Position numbers and translations under genes: made by a program. Under the pieces are notes generated by a model that saw only the letters and a list, made by a program, of their open reading frames with translations, was not told where the DNA came from and did no database searches. This document shows, piece by piece, positions 7,835-13,781 of a stretch of DNA of 20,596 nt. Each line of letters starts with the position of its first letter. The stretch's first letter is position 1. The DNA comes from Oceanicaulis sp. (lineage in GTDB: Bacteria; Pseudomonadota; Alphaproteobacteria; Caulobacterales; Maricaulaceae). Where the stretch lies: assembly GCA_007571185.1 (NCBI GenBank), contig RKRX01000085.1, positions 1-20,596 of the forward strand, given 5' to 3'.

Positions 7835-8702
7835 CTTGGCCGGCGGGCATGGTACTCTCGGTCGGTGCCAAGTCGGGCGTCAAGTACAAGCTCTCCAGCG
7901 TTTCCTCGCGCTTCCCGTTGAGGGTCGCCTGCGAAGACACCCCCGCATGAAGTAGCAGGCGGGAAAGACCGAGGCTGTCCGGCAGTGGTGGGCCATACAA
8001 GCGACCGCCGGTTGAGCCATCATAGGATAGGGCGAAGGGGATTTGCCGACGACGAAGGCTCACCAGACCCGACACCAATTCGTCTCGCGTCATCTGCCGG
8101 TGGTATCGTCGGTCCCGCCCTGTCGACGTCCCGAGATAGGGCGGGTCCATGTAAATAAAATCCGCCGTGCCAGCGTCGGCGGTCGACTCCAGCCAATCCC
8201 CGACCAGAAACTTGACGCGACCCCGCAGAATCTCCGAGACGCCACGCACGGCGTCCTGCATCTTCTCCGGGCGCATCCCGAGACGGCGCTTGTCCACGGA
8301 CTGGGTGAACTGACCGTGCCTGTTGAACCGGATCGAGTTCTTCACGCATCGGCAGATCAGGTAGAGCAAATCGACGTGATCGCCAGCCTCGTTGTAGCGG
8401 GCCCTAATTCGGTTGAAATACCCTGCATCGCCGTTCGCCTGCCCGGCCCACAAATCCCGGTACCGAGCGGAGATCACTTCAGGTTCATCCACAATCGCGC
8501 GGAGCAGAGCGATCATCGGTTCGAGGCTGTCCGCGATCACGAAGCGATCTGCCCGCCGATGGTGCGCCGCGTAGATCGACATCGCCGCGGACCCGGCGAA
8601 GGGATCGTAGAACGTCCCGATTTTAGCGGGTAGATAGCGGCCGATCACTGGGGCGAGTTTCCGCTTGCTCCCCTGATATGGGATGGGATGGGGCAGCGTC
8701 AC
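7803..8702 (-). CDS. D12-class DNA adenine N6-methyltransferase (transposon cargo)
   Basis: 299 aa from a GTG start. The Dam-like order is clear: PYQGSKRKLAP near residues 8-18 (motif X region), FYDPFAGSAAMS at 31-42 (SAM-binding motif I) and DPPY at 186-189 (catalytic motif IV). The GTG is chosen because family sequence (VTLPHPIPYQGSKRK) begins exactly there, and because GTGA overlaps the transposase stop codon. The 60 open codons further upstream are only the transposase in another frame. Expression should therefore be coupled to transposase translation, from the promoter at 9668-9696. It presumably protects the host from the HNH nuclease encoded convergently. The target sequence cannot be read from the protein. 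It appears intact. Confidence 0.93.
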   Translation of the reverse strand: MTLPHPIPYQGSKRKLAPVIGRYLPAKIGTFYDPFAGSAAMSIYAAHHRRADRFVIADSLEPMIALLRAIVDEPEVISARYRDLWAGQANGDAGYFNRIRARYNEAGDHVDLLYLICRCVKNSIRFNRHGQFTQSVDKRRLGMRPEKMQDAVRGVSEILRGRVKFLVGDWLESTADAGTADFIYMDPPYLGTSTGRDRRYHRQMTRDELVSGLVSLRRRQIPFALSYDGSTGGRLYGPPLPDSLGLSRLLLHAGVSSQATLNGKREETLESLYLTPDLAPTESTMPAGQVSLELVPAAS

Positions 8703-9643
8703 GCTACCAGATCCCGATAACTGAGCTGCTTCCCGATCAGCCCTGCGACGGTCGTGGCCATCTGGGCCAGCGAGTCGGCGTTCCGGCAGTTGTGCCGCCC
8801 TGCGAACTCGTTGATGTAACGTTGCAAGTGCTTCGGACTCATATGGTGATAGGTGCCGTGGAACCCACGCTTGAACAGGCTCCACAGGGCTTCTACTCCG
8901 TTGGTACTGACCTCGCCCCGGACATATTCGCCAGCCGAGTGATTGACCGAGTCGTGGTCGAAGAAGGACATCTTGCGGTAGCTCGCCCCGTCATCGGTGT
9001 AGACCGTGGCATCGCTGACAACCCGTTCCTCGATGAAGGTCTGGAGCGTCAAGGCCGTGGTGTCGCCGACCACCGCCGCACTCACCTTGTTCGTCGCCCG
9101 GTCCTTGGCGCCGGCGACGATGGACTTGCCGTAGTTGTACTGCCCCCGCGCGGCCTTGCGTTCTGCCACGTGCATGTTCTTGAGCTTGCCTCCGACATGG
9201 GTTTCGTCGACCTCAACCGGCCCGCCGAACATGCTCCCGCCGTTGCCTTCCCATGCCTCGCGGATGCGGTGCGCCAAATGCCAAGCGGTCTTCTGCGTCA
9301 CGCCAAGGTCACGATGCAGTTTCATCGAAGCCTGTCCCTTCAATCCGGTGTTCAGCAGATAGATCGCGATCACCCAGGTCTGTAAGCCGAGCCGGGACGA
9401 CTCCATGCAGGTCCCTGTGCGGACGCTAAACCACTTTCGGCAGTCCTTGCAGCGGTGTGTCATCGTCTTGTGCTTGACAGGATGACTGATCCGGTCGCCG
9501 CCGCAATGCGGGCAGGTCGCGCCGTCCGGCCAGCGGATGCGCTCAACCCATGCCGTCGCCGTCTCATCGTCCGGGAACATCCTGAAGAGCCCGGCTATCG
9601 TGATACCCTTACGGTGGCTCTTTCCGGGTGCTTTCTGCGTCAT
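8699..9643 (-). CDS. IS1595-family transposase
   Basis: 314 aa. The N-terminus has the FRMFPDDETATAWVERIRWPDG lead-in (first part FRMFPDDETA) and a zinc ribbon at C44, C47, C65 and C68. The ISXO2-like catalytic domain follows, with VDETHVGGK (D146), VYTDDGASY (D217/D218) and TNGVEALWSLFKRGFHG containing the third acidic/Asn position (N248, E251) and K258. This is the pattern of the IS1595 family (DDN/E-K). A GAGGG ribosome site lies about 9 nt before ATG 9643, with a good sigma-70-like promoter upstream. The stop codon TGA overlaps the GTG start of the methylase. The catalytic motifs and both element ends are intact, so transposition competence is plausible. Confidence 0.95.
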   Translation of the reverse strand: MTQKAPGKSHRKGITIAGLFRMFPDDETATAWVERIRWPDGATCPHCGGDRISHPVKHKTMTHRCKDCRKWFSVRTGTCMESSRLGLQTWVIAIYLLNTGLKGQASMKLHRDLGVTQKTAWHLAHRIREAWEGNGGSMFGGPVEVDETHVGGKLKNMHVAERKAARGQYNYGKSIVAGAKDRATNKVSAAVVGDTTALTLQTFIEERVVSDATVYTDDGASYRKMSFFDHDSVNHSAGEYVRGEVSTNGVEALWSLFKRGFHGTYHHMSPKHLQRYINEFAGRHNCRNADSLAQMATTVAGLIGKQLSYRDLVA

Positions 9644-9667
9644 CTTTCGTCCCTCTCTTTATATAGC

Positions 9668-9696
9668 AATATAGTGACCCAAGGCGAAAAGATCAA
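9668..9696 (-). promoter_or_regulatory. Promoter of the transposase-methylase operon
   Basis: On the minus strand, TTGATC (9691-9696) and TATATT (9668-9673) are separated by exactly 17 bp, 25 bp before the transposase ATG and its GAGGG site. This is the best sigma-70-like promoter in the element. Confidence 0.6.
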
Positions 9697-9701
9697 GGGG
9701 A

Positions 9702-9729
9702 TTGCAGAATTTTTCTGCACGACTACGAT
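9702..9729 (+). promoter_or_regulatory. Weak candidate promoter of the frameshifted passenger gene
   Basis: TTGCAG (9702-9707) and TACGAT (9724-9729) are 16 bp apart, about 35 bp before ATG 9764. The match is weak, but the position relative to the gene and its ribosome site is reasonable. Confidence 0.25.
9704..9718. promoter_or_regulatory. Palindrome between divergent promoters (possible operator)
   Basis: GCAGAA-TTT-TTCTGC is a perfect 6-bp inverted repeat. It lies just upstream of the transposase -35 and overlaps the weak divergent promoter for the passenger gene, where an operator would be expected. No regulator is assigned. Confidence 0.35.
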
Positions 9730-9763
9730 GGCGGCTCCGCATCGGTGAACTTGGGAGGGCACC

Positions 9764-10095
9764 ATGCAGCAGGGAAACGACAGTGACGTTCCAGCTGAAG
9801 CGATAGTTATCGACGTCCAGTATCGGCACGTCGAGGCTACCATGTGTTCACGTCTGAAGACGTGAACAGTCTCTATGTTGCGAGCCAAGACACACGCAAA
9901 GCCTTCGACGGTGTGGCCCCGACGCTCGCGGCTCTGTTGGAGCGGAACCACGAGATCAACGCCGTGGTCGAGCCTGCCGTCCTGTTCGCTGAATTTCTCA
10001 AGTCGCGCTGGCCGAAATTCCAGGATGCGCAGGAACGGTCACGGACGCCCCAAATTCTCGGTCCCCAAAGGTACGTGCTCAAACGGGCCGCTTAG
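9764..10095 (+). pseudogene. Frameshifted small passenger gene, possibly HicB/DUF1902-like
   Basis: ATG 9764 has a strong ribosome site (GGGAGGGCACC before it). This frame reads about 26 plausible residues (…IVIDVQYRHVEATM) and then stops at 9863-9865. An adjacent frame opens at 9844 and continues to a stop at 10095 (FTSEDVNSLYVASQDTRKAF…). Joining the frames at about 9843 gives one continuous protein of about 110 aa; removing one TG from ATGTGTTC (starting at 9842) does this exactly. The joined pattern (beta strands, SEDVNSLYVASQD, then an AxDGVAPTLAALLE-like helix) resembles HicB/DUF1902-type small domains by eye only. It could be a decayed gene, a sequencing indel or, less likely, recoding; I see no slippery heptamer. 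Confidence 0.5.
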
Positions 10096-10112
10096 CCGTG
10101 TGCACCATGCGT

Positions 10113-10154
10113 CTCCCGTCACTGGACTTCCACGAGGAACTCCAGTGACGGGAG
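10113..10154. terminator. Long perfect hairpin downstream of the passenger gene
   Basis: Arms 10113-10126 (CTCCCGTCACTGGA) and 10141-10154 are perfectly complementary over 14 bp. Inside the loop TTCC-ACGA-GGAA forms a second 4-bp stem after a C/C mismatch. It starts 17 bp after the passenger gene stop, so a terminator or mRNA 3'-end protector is plausible. There is no T tract on either side, so it is not a standard intrinsic terminator. Confidence 0.5.
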
Positions 10155-10159
10155 TGTGA

Positions 10160-10345
10160 GGATACCTGCGAGTCGGTGGACGGGCAGTCTCACTCTGGCG
10201 AAGGGCGGACGGAAGGATTTTCATCATTCCGGAAGAAGAAGAGCCACACGGGCGATACCGGAACTGGATGCTGGATGATCTAATCGCCCGGCTGCGGTTA
10301 CCAGCGGCCCTGCCAAGCCTGTCGCTTGGTCACTTAGGTATATAA
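10160..10345 (+). other. Open frame without a good start, ending inside the right terminal repeat
   Basis: An open frame of about 61 codons after a TGA at 10157. It has protein-like content (GRIFIIPEEEE, then PHGRYRNWMLDDLIARLRLP) and its stop TAA is provided by the terminal repeat itself. There is no ATG, GTG or TTG near the beginning; the first ATG is at 10268. It may be a remnant of an older passenger gene or chance. I recognise no family. Apart from this, the hairpin and the terminal repeat, I see nothing else in 10096-10350. Confidence 0.2.
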
Positions 10346-10350
10346 TTCCC
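10322..10350 (-). repeat. Right terminal inverted repeat (29 bp)
   Basis: Exact inverted copy of 6890-6918, reading inward GGGAATTATATACC… from 10350. It contains TATAAT facing outward on the plus strand at 10341-10346. Confidence 0.95.
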
Positions 10351-10358
10351 GAAAATTC
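10351..10358. repeat. Target site duplication, right copy
   Basis: GAAAATTC follows the right terminal repeat directly, identical to 6882-6889 and in the same orientation. Confidence 0.93.
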
Positions 10359-10463
10359 CTACATCGGGCAAGTGTGGTCAGCATGCGGCGGGTACCCTTT
10401 GACCCTCCCATGGTCAAGGCAGGCGCCGCTTTTGATGCGTTATGGGAGTCAACAGGAACAGGA

Positions 10464-11609
10464 CTAGATCGCAGCCAGGCCTTGTTCCAGATCCGCCCAC
10501 ACAGCCCCGACAGTCTCAAGCCCACCCGACAGACGCACCAGGCCGTCGCCGATCCCGGCCTTATGGCGGGCTTCGGGCGACATGGCGGCATGGGTCATGG
10601 TGGCGGGAATACTACTCAGACTCTCCACTCCGCCCAGTGACTGAGCCAGGGTGAACAGCTCCAGGCTCTGCACCAGCCGGCGTACTGCGGGGGGGCCTTC
10701 TTCCAGTTCAAAACTGAGCAGGGAACCAAACTTGACCTGTTGTCGGCAAGCGATGTCATGACCGGGGTGACGGATCAATCCCGGATAATCCACCCGGACG
10801 ACCTTGGGGTGGGCATCAAGCTGTTCAGCGATCTGAAGAGCGCTCTCCGACTGCACCCTGGCGCGCACCGGCAAGGTCCGCAGTCCTCTCATGGCCAGAA
10901 AAGCGTCAAACGCGCCGGACACGGCGCCGGCGGCGTTCGCCCACCAGTTCAACTGTTCCAGATGTCCCTTATCAGTGGCGCACACCACACCGCCTACCAT
11001 GTCGGAATGGCCGTTGATGATTTTGGTCAGCGAACTGACCACAAGATCGGCGCCATGCTCGATCGGTCGCTGCAGAGCGGGCGACAGGATCGTATTGTCC
11101 ACGACTACAAGAGCTCCGGCGGTCCTGGCGCGGGCGCAGGCTGCCGCCAAATCGGTCAACCGCAAACGGGGGTTGGAGGGGGTTTCAAAAAAGACCAGAT
11201 CCGCACCGTCGCGCAGAACAGCGCCTAGAAATTCCGGCCGGGTGCAGTCGGCATAAACCAGATCAAACCCGCGCTGCGGAGCACGGGCGTCAAACAGGCG
11301 GCGGGCGCCGCCATAACAGTCGTGAGCGCAGATGACCCGCGCCCCGTTCGGGATCAGATTCAGGATGAGATCAATCGCCGCCATGCCTGAACTGGTCACC
11401 ACTGCACCAGATGCGCCTTCCAATGCAGCGATGGCGGCGGCCAGCTCCGCCCGGCCGGGCTGGGCGGTGCGGGCATAGTCAAACGCGCCGGGCCGGGCCG
11501 GATCGGCGCGACGATAAGCCGAAGACACCTGAATGGGCGCCACCACAGCCCCGAGGCCAGGGTCACAATTGATCCCCGCACGGGCCGCACAGGTACGCGG
11601 ATCAATCAT
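10464..11609 (-). CDS. metB: Cystathionine gamma-synthase family PLP enzyme
   Basis: 381 aa, Cys/Met-metabolism PLP family. Features: AVVAPIQVSSAY near the N-terminus, a TSSGMAAI segment (72-79), HDCYGGARRLF, FFETPSNPRLRLTD, VVDNTILSP (D171), and the PLP-binding lysine K196 in SSLTKIINGHSD. The C-terminus has SLGGVESLSSIPATMTHAAM and RLSGGLET. In this operon it most likely joins an activated homoserine (from the MetX-like enzyme) with cysteine to give cystathionine. O-succinylhomoserine sulfhydrylase (MetZ-type) activity is the main alternative and cannot be excluded by motif reading. ATG 11609 is chosen: GGAGGGGCGGG precedes it and ATGATTGA overlaps the metX stop by 8 bp. It is the last gene of the operon, ending about 105 bp before the transposon. 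Confidence 0.9.
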   Translation of the reverse strand: MIDPRTCAARAGINCDPGLGAVVAPIQVSSAYRRADPARPGAFDYARTAQPGRAELAAAIAALEGASGAVVTSSGMAAIDLILNLIPNGARVICAHDCYGGARRLFDARAPQRGFDLVYADCTRPEFLGAVLRDGADLVFFETPSNPRLRLTDLAAACARARTAGALVVVDNTILSPALQRPIEHGADLVVSSLTKIINGHSDMVGGVVCATDKGHLEQLNWWANAAGAVSGAFDAFLAMRGLRTLPVRARVQSESALQIAEQLDAHPKVVRVDYPGLIRHPGHDIACRQQVKFGSLLSFELEEGPPAVRRLVQSLELFTLAQSLGGVESLSSIPATMTHAAMSPEARHKAGIGDGLVRLSGGLETVGAVWADLEQGLAAI

Positions 11610-12552
11610 CCCGCCCCTCCAGGAAAGCATTGACTATCTCGGGCTCCTTGAGGAAACCGTCGTGGCCATAAAGGCTGTCACGCTCAACCACATGGCTCGA
11701 GGCGCTCGTCAGCGCCGCGCAGGTGGCGTATATCTCACTCAGTGGTGAGAGACGATCCGACCGGAAAGCCAGCAAGCGAACCGGCGCGGTGATTCGCAAC
11801 AGATCAGGGACGACCGCATCCATGGAGGCCAGATGGGACAGATACCGTTCTGGGGTGACGGTGCGGGCGTAATCTGCGCCCCGGGCGGCCAGATAGGCCT
11901 CTACCCCGCCCTGTTCACCCTCCGGGCCGAAACGGGCGGAAAACTCTTCGGCGGTGCGATAGGTGATCATGGCCAATCGTCGGGCTAGATCCACACCGCG
12001 CGGCCCCTGCCTGGCTTCCAGCGCCAGCTCTAGAATATCGCGCTGAATGGCGCGCAAGCCCTGGGTCATGGGGTGAACCGCCGCCGTGGCGCACAACAGA
12101 TCCAGACGGTTGACCCGATCTGGAGCCCGCGCCGCGACGGTGAGCGCCACCGTACCGCCATAGCTGGCGCCCACCAGCGCGAACCGGTCGATCCCAACAT
12201 TATCGGCCAGCGTCAGAACGGCTGCCGCCTGATCTTCCACCGTGGGGAAGGGCTCCGCAGCGTCATCGAGAAAATCCATGGAGATCAGACGCCTGTACCG
12301 AGGATCCAGCGCACCGCCAGGTCCGGCCACACCCGGCCACCAGCCCGGCCCTGCCTCATCGGCGACGACACGCCGGTCTGCGGAAACACCGCCCAACACA
12401 AAGGCAACCCCCCCATCTTCCGGTCCGACCAGACGCCCCTTGACATCCGCCCAGCCCCCGCCATCAGGACGCTCGAAACCACACCTGTACTCCTGAACAC
12501 GCCAAGGAGAGTCTGAATATCGTTCCAGAACGACGGACTTAACCGGACTCAT
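11602..12552 (-). CDS. metX: MetX-type homoserine O-acyltransferase (alpha/beta hydrolase fold)
   Basis: 316 aa. Alpha/beta-hydrolase fold with a nucleophile elbow GASYGG (Ser130), an acid in AFRSDRLSPLSE and a His in YGHDGFLKEPE, which matches the MetX GHDxFL signature. VLGGVSADRRV, GPGWWPGVAGPG, the YRRLISMDFL segment and the ITYRTAEEFSARFG segment fit the short proteobacterial MetX branch (Xanthomonas-like) that, as I recall, uses succinyl-CoA. The role would be activation of homoserine for methionine synthesis. The start ATG 12552 overlaps the hom stop by 4 bp (ATGA); the stop overlaps metB by 8 bp. Acetyl versus succinyl specificity is not readable here. Confidence 0.88.
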   Translation of the reverse strand: MSPVKSVVLERYSDSPWRVQEYRCGFERPDGGGWADVKGRLVGPEDGGVAFVLGGVSADRRVVADEAGPGWWPGVAGPGGALDPRYRRLISMDFLDDAAEPFPTVEDQAAAVLTLADNVGIDRFALVGASYGGTVALTVAARAPDRVNRLDLLCATAAVHPMTQGLRAIQRDILELALEARQGPRGVDLARRLAMITYRTAEEFSARFGPEGEQGGVEAYLAARGADYARTVTPERYLSHLASMDAVVPDLLRITAPVRLLAFRSDRLSPLSEIYATCAALTSASSHVVERDSLYGHDGFLKEPEIVNAFLEGRDD

Positions 12553-13526
12553 TTTGGACGAACCTTGAGCAATCGGGACAGATCCCCGATCAGACTGCCG
12601 GCGGCAGGCAAGCGGCCCGCGCCCCTGCCTGTCACAATTACTTCCGCGCCACGTTCGGGCAGGAGCGCCACCACATTGCCTTCCGCCCGCGCCCGGCTGA
12701 GCGGATCATGAGCCGACAGCGATTCCAGACGCACTTGAGCGCTTACACCCGAAGCGTTGCGTGACAGACTAGCGACTTGACGGATCGGTCGACGATCACG
12801 GCGCGCAGCGTCCAGAACACAGGTAGACAAATCGGCAATCGAAGTCGTGATGACGGCGGCGGGATCGATCTCAACCCCCCAAGCTTCACGGGCAATCAAA
12901 ACCAGCTTGTTAGCCGCGTCCAAACCATCAAGATCGGCGCTAGGATCGGCTTCGGCAAAACCAGCCCGCTGGGCCTCTTCCACGGCGTATCCCAGGCTGC
13001 ACCCCTGAGCTAACCGGTCAAGGACAAAATTAGACGTGCCGTTAAGCACACCGCGCACCTGACCCACGCCGGAGCCACTCTCACGCAGGCACGCCACGGT
13101 CTCCAGCACCGGCGCACCGCCCCCTACTGCAGAGGAATAAGCGAAAACACGGCCTTGCGCCTGGGTTCTAGCGACAAGATCAGGCCGGCGTGCAATCACG
13201 TCCTTGTTGGCGGACACTATATCGCAGCCCGCCTCTACGGCGCGCTCGACAAGTGCTTCAGCCTCAGCGCCTCCTGGCAGAGCTTCAATCACCAATTCAG
13301 GTTTAAGTGCGAACACGGTGTCTGCATCGGTGAAGACTGGAAAACCCGAGACGCCTTGGGGACGTGGCATGCGAGTGAGAATGCCCGCCAGATCGATCCC
13401 TTCGGGCAGACGTCCGACCACGCCGCCCCCCACAACACCGCAGCCAAGCATGACCGCACGCCGGGCAGGCGACTTCGGGTAGATTAGCGGGGTGGCGGGA
13501 CAATTCAGCCGAGCCGGAGAGGTCAT
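12549..13526 (-). CDS. hom: Homoserine dehydrogenase, short form without ACT domain
   Basis: 325 aa. Rossmann motif GCGVVGGGVV (28-37), then IEALPGG, SANKDVIA with the substrate lysine K108, AVGGGAPVLE (133-142), NGTSNFVLDRL (162-172) and GFAEADPSADLDGLDAANKLVLIA. It reduces aspartate semialdehyde to homoserine. Typical bacterial Hom is about 430 aa with a C-terminal ACT domain for threonine feedback; this one ends after the catalytic domain, so threonine control by that route is absent. ATG 13526 has TAGGAGA 5-7 nt upstream. It is the first gene of the methionine operon, downstream of a promoter and SAM-II riboswitch, so this copy is probably dedicated to methionine, with another Hom elsewhere for threonine (inference). 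Confidence 0.94.
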   Translation of the reverse strand: MTSPARLNCPATPLIYPKSPARRAVMLGCGVVGGGVVGRLPEGIDLAGILTRMPRPQGVSGFPVFTDADTVFALKPELVIEALPGGAEAEALVERAVEAGCDIVSANKDVIARRPDLVARTQAQGRVFAYSSAVGGGAPVLETVACLRESGSGVGQVRGVLNGTSNFVLDRLAQGCSLGYAVEEAQRAGFAEADPSADLDGLDAANKLVLIAREAWGVEIDPAAVITTSIADLSTCVLDAARRDRRPIRQVASLSRNASGVSAQVRLESLSAHDPLSRARAEGNVVALLPERGAEVIVTGRGAGRLPAAGSLIGDLSRLLKVRPK

Positions 13527-13582
13527 GGCGGTCTCCTATACGTTCCAACGCCAATAAGAAGAGGCGAAACAGGACACCGGCA

Positions 13583-13607
13583 TAAAAGCTCGCGCGCGGG
13601 GGCGCGA
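13583..13607 (-). terminator. Candidate intrinsic terminator in the hom leader
   Basis: On the minus strand TCGCGC (13602-13607) pairs with GCGCGA (13590-13595) around a 6-nt loop, followed by GCTTTTAT. It lies between the SAM-II aptamer and the hom ATG, so it could act as an attenuator. The stem is only 6 bp and the T run is short. Confidence 0.4.
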
Positions 13608-13647
13608 TGACCCGCATCAGAGCCAGATCAGGAGATCTCACCCGACG

Positions 13648-13702
13648 CTTCGCTTTAGCCGCACTTGTCCTGCGCCCGCAAGCTGAAGCTCAAATCGGCG
13701 CG
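13648..13702 (-). ncRNA. SAM-II riboswitch controlling hom-metX-metB
   Basis: On the minus strand the order is GCGCC (P1 5' arm), GATTTGAGCTTCA, GCTTGC, GGCGC (P1 3' arm), then AGGACAAGTGCG and GCTAAAGCG. The conserved GATTTG, GCTTGC and GCTAAA segments and P1 spacing fit the SAM-II pseudoknot aptamer, known from Alphaproteobacteria in front of methionine genes. SAM binding would shut off the operon. The hom ATG is about 120 nt downstream, further than in the usual ribosome-site-masking arrangement. Confidence 0.9.
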
Positions 13703-13708
13703 GATACG

Positions 13709-13737
13709 GATATAAAGATATGTTTATGTCATGTCCA
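13709..13737 (-). promoter_or_regulatory. Promoter of the methionine operon
   Basis: On the minus strand TGGACA (13732-13737, 5/6 match to -35) and TATATC (13709-13714, 4/6 match to -10) are 17 bp apart. Transcription would begin a few bases before the riboswitch P1 stem, as expected. Confidence 0.6.
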
Positions 13738-13781
13738 GCGGTTTTTGCAGATAAAGCCAGGCGACTGCGGGCGGCTCAGGA

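Larger units (their letters stand above)
6890..10350. mobile_element. IS1595-type transposon with HNH/adenine-methylase restriction-modification cargo
   Basis: 3,461 bp bounded by 29-bp perfect inverted repeats starting GGGAATTATATACC and flanked by 8-bp direct repeats (GAAAATTC). Contents from left to right: a 51-aa AT-hook-like ORF (minus), a winged-helix/HNH endonuclease (plus), a D12-class adenine methyltransferase (minus), an IS1595-family transposase (minus), a frameshifted small passenger gene (plus) and a strong hairpin. Both ends, the transposase and the duplication are intact, so the insertion looks recent and possibly still active. Typical IS1595-group insertion sequences are about 0.7-1.2 kb; from memory, some members of the family carry passenger genes, so this belongs with the longer transposon-like forms. 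Removing 6890-10350 plus one duplication copy should restore the ancestral ileS upstream region. Confidence 0.93.

Noticed and set aside
8703..8885. N-terminal extension of the methylase to an ATG at 8885
   Set aside because: These 61 codons are the transposase gene in another frame; family sequence begins at the GTG that overlaps the transposase stop.
8678..9385. 235-aa plus-strand open frame opposite the transposase
   Set aside because: Antisense shadow of a gene with complete IS1595 motifs.
9640..9951. 103-aa minus-strand frame upstream of the transposase
   Set aside because: It runs through the promoter, the palindrome and the passenger gene, has no ribosome site or family sequence, and the transposase start has its own promoter.
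10399..10417. TTGACC/GGTCAA inverted repeat after metB, considered as its terminator
   Set aside because: The stem is 6 bp with a 7-nt loop and has no T run on the relevant strand.
10740..11228. 162-aa plus-strand open frame opposite metB
   Set aside because: Shadow of the PLP enzyme gene.
13303..13641. 112-aa minus-strand frame across the hom start, considered as a leader peptide plus gene
   Set aside because: It starts at GTG without a ribosome site and runs out of frame through hom; only the first part could be a leader peptide, noted in a finding.
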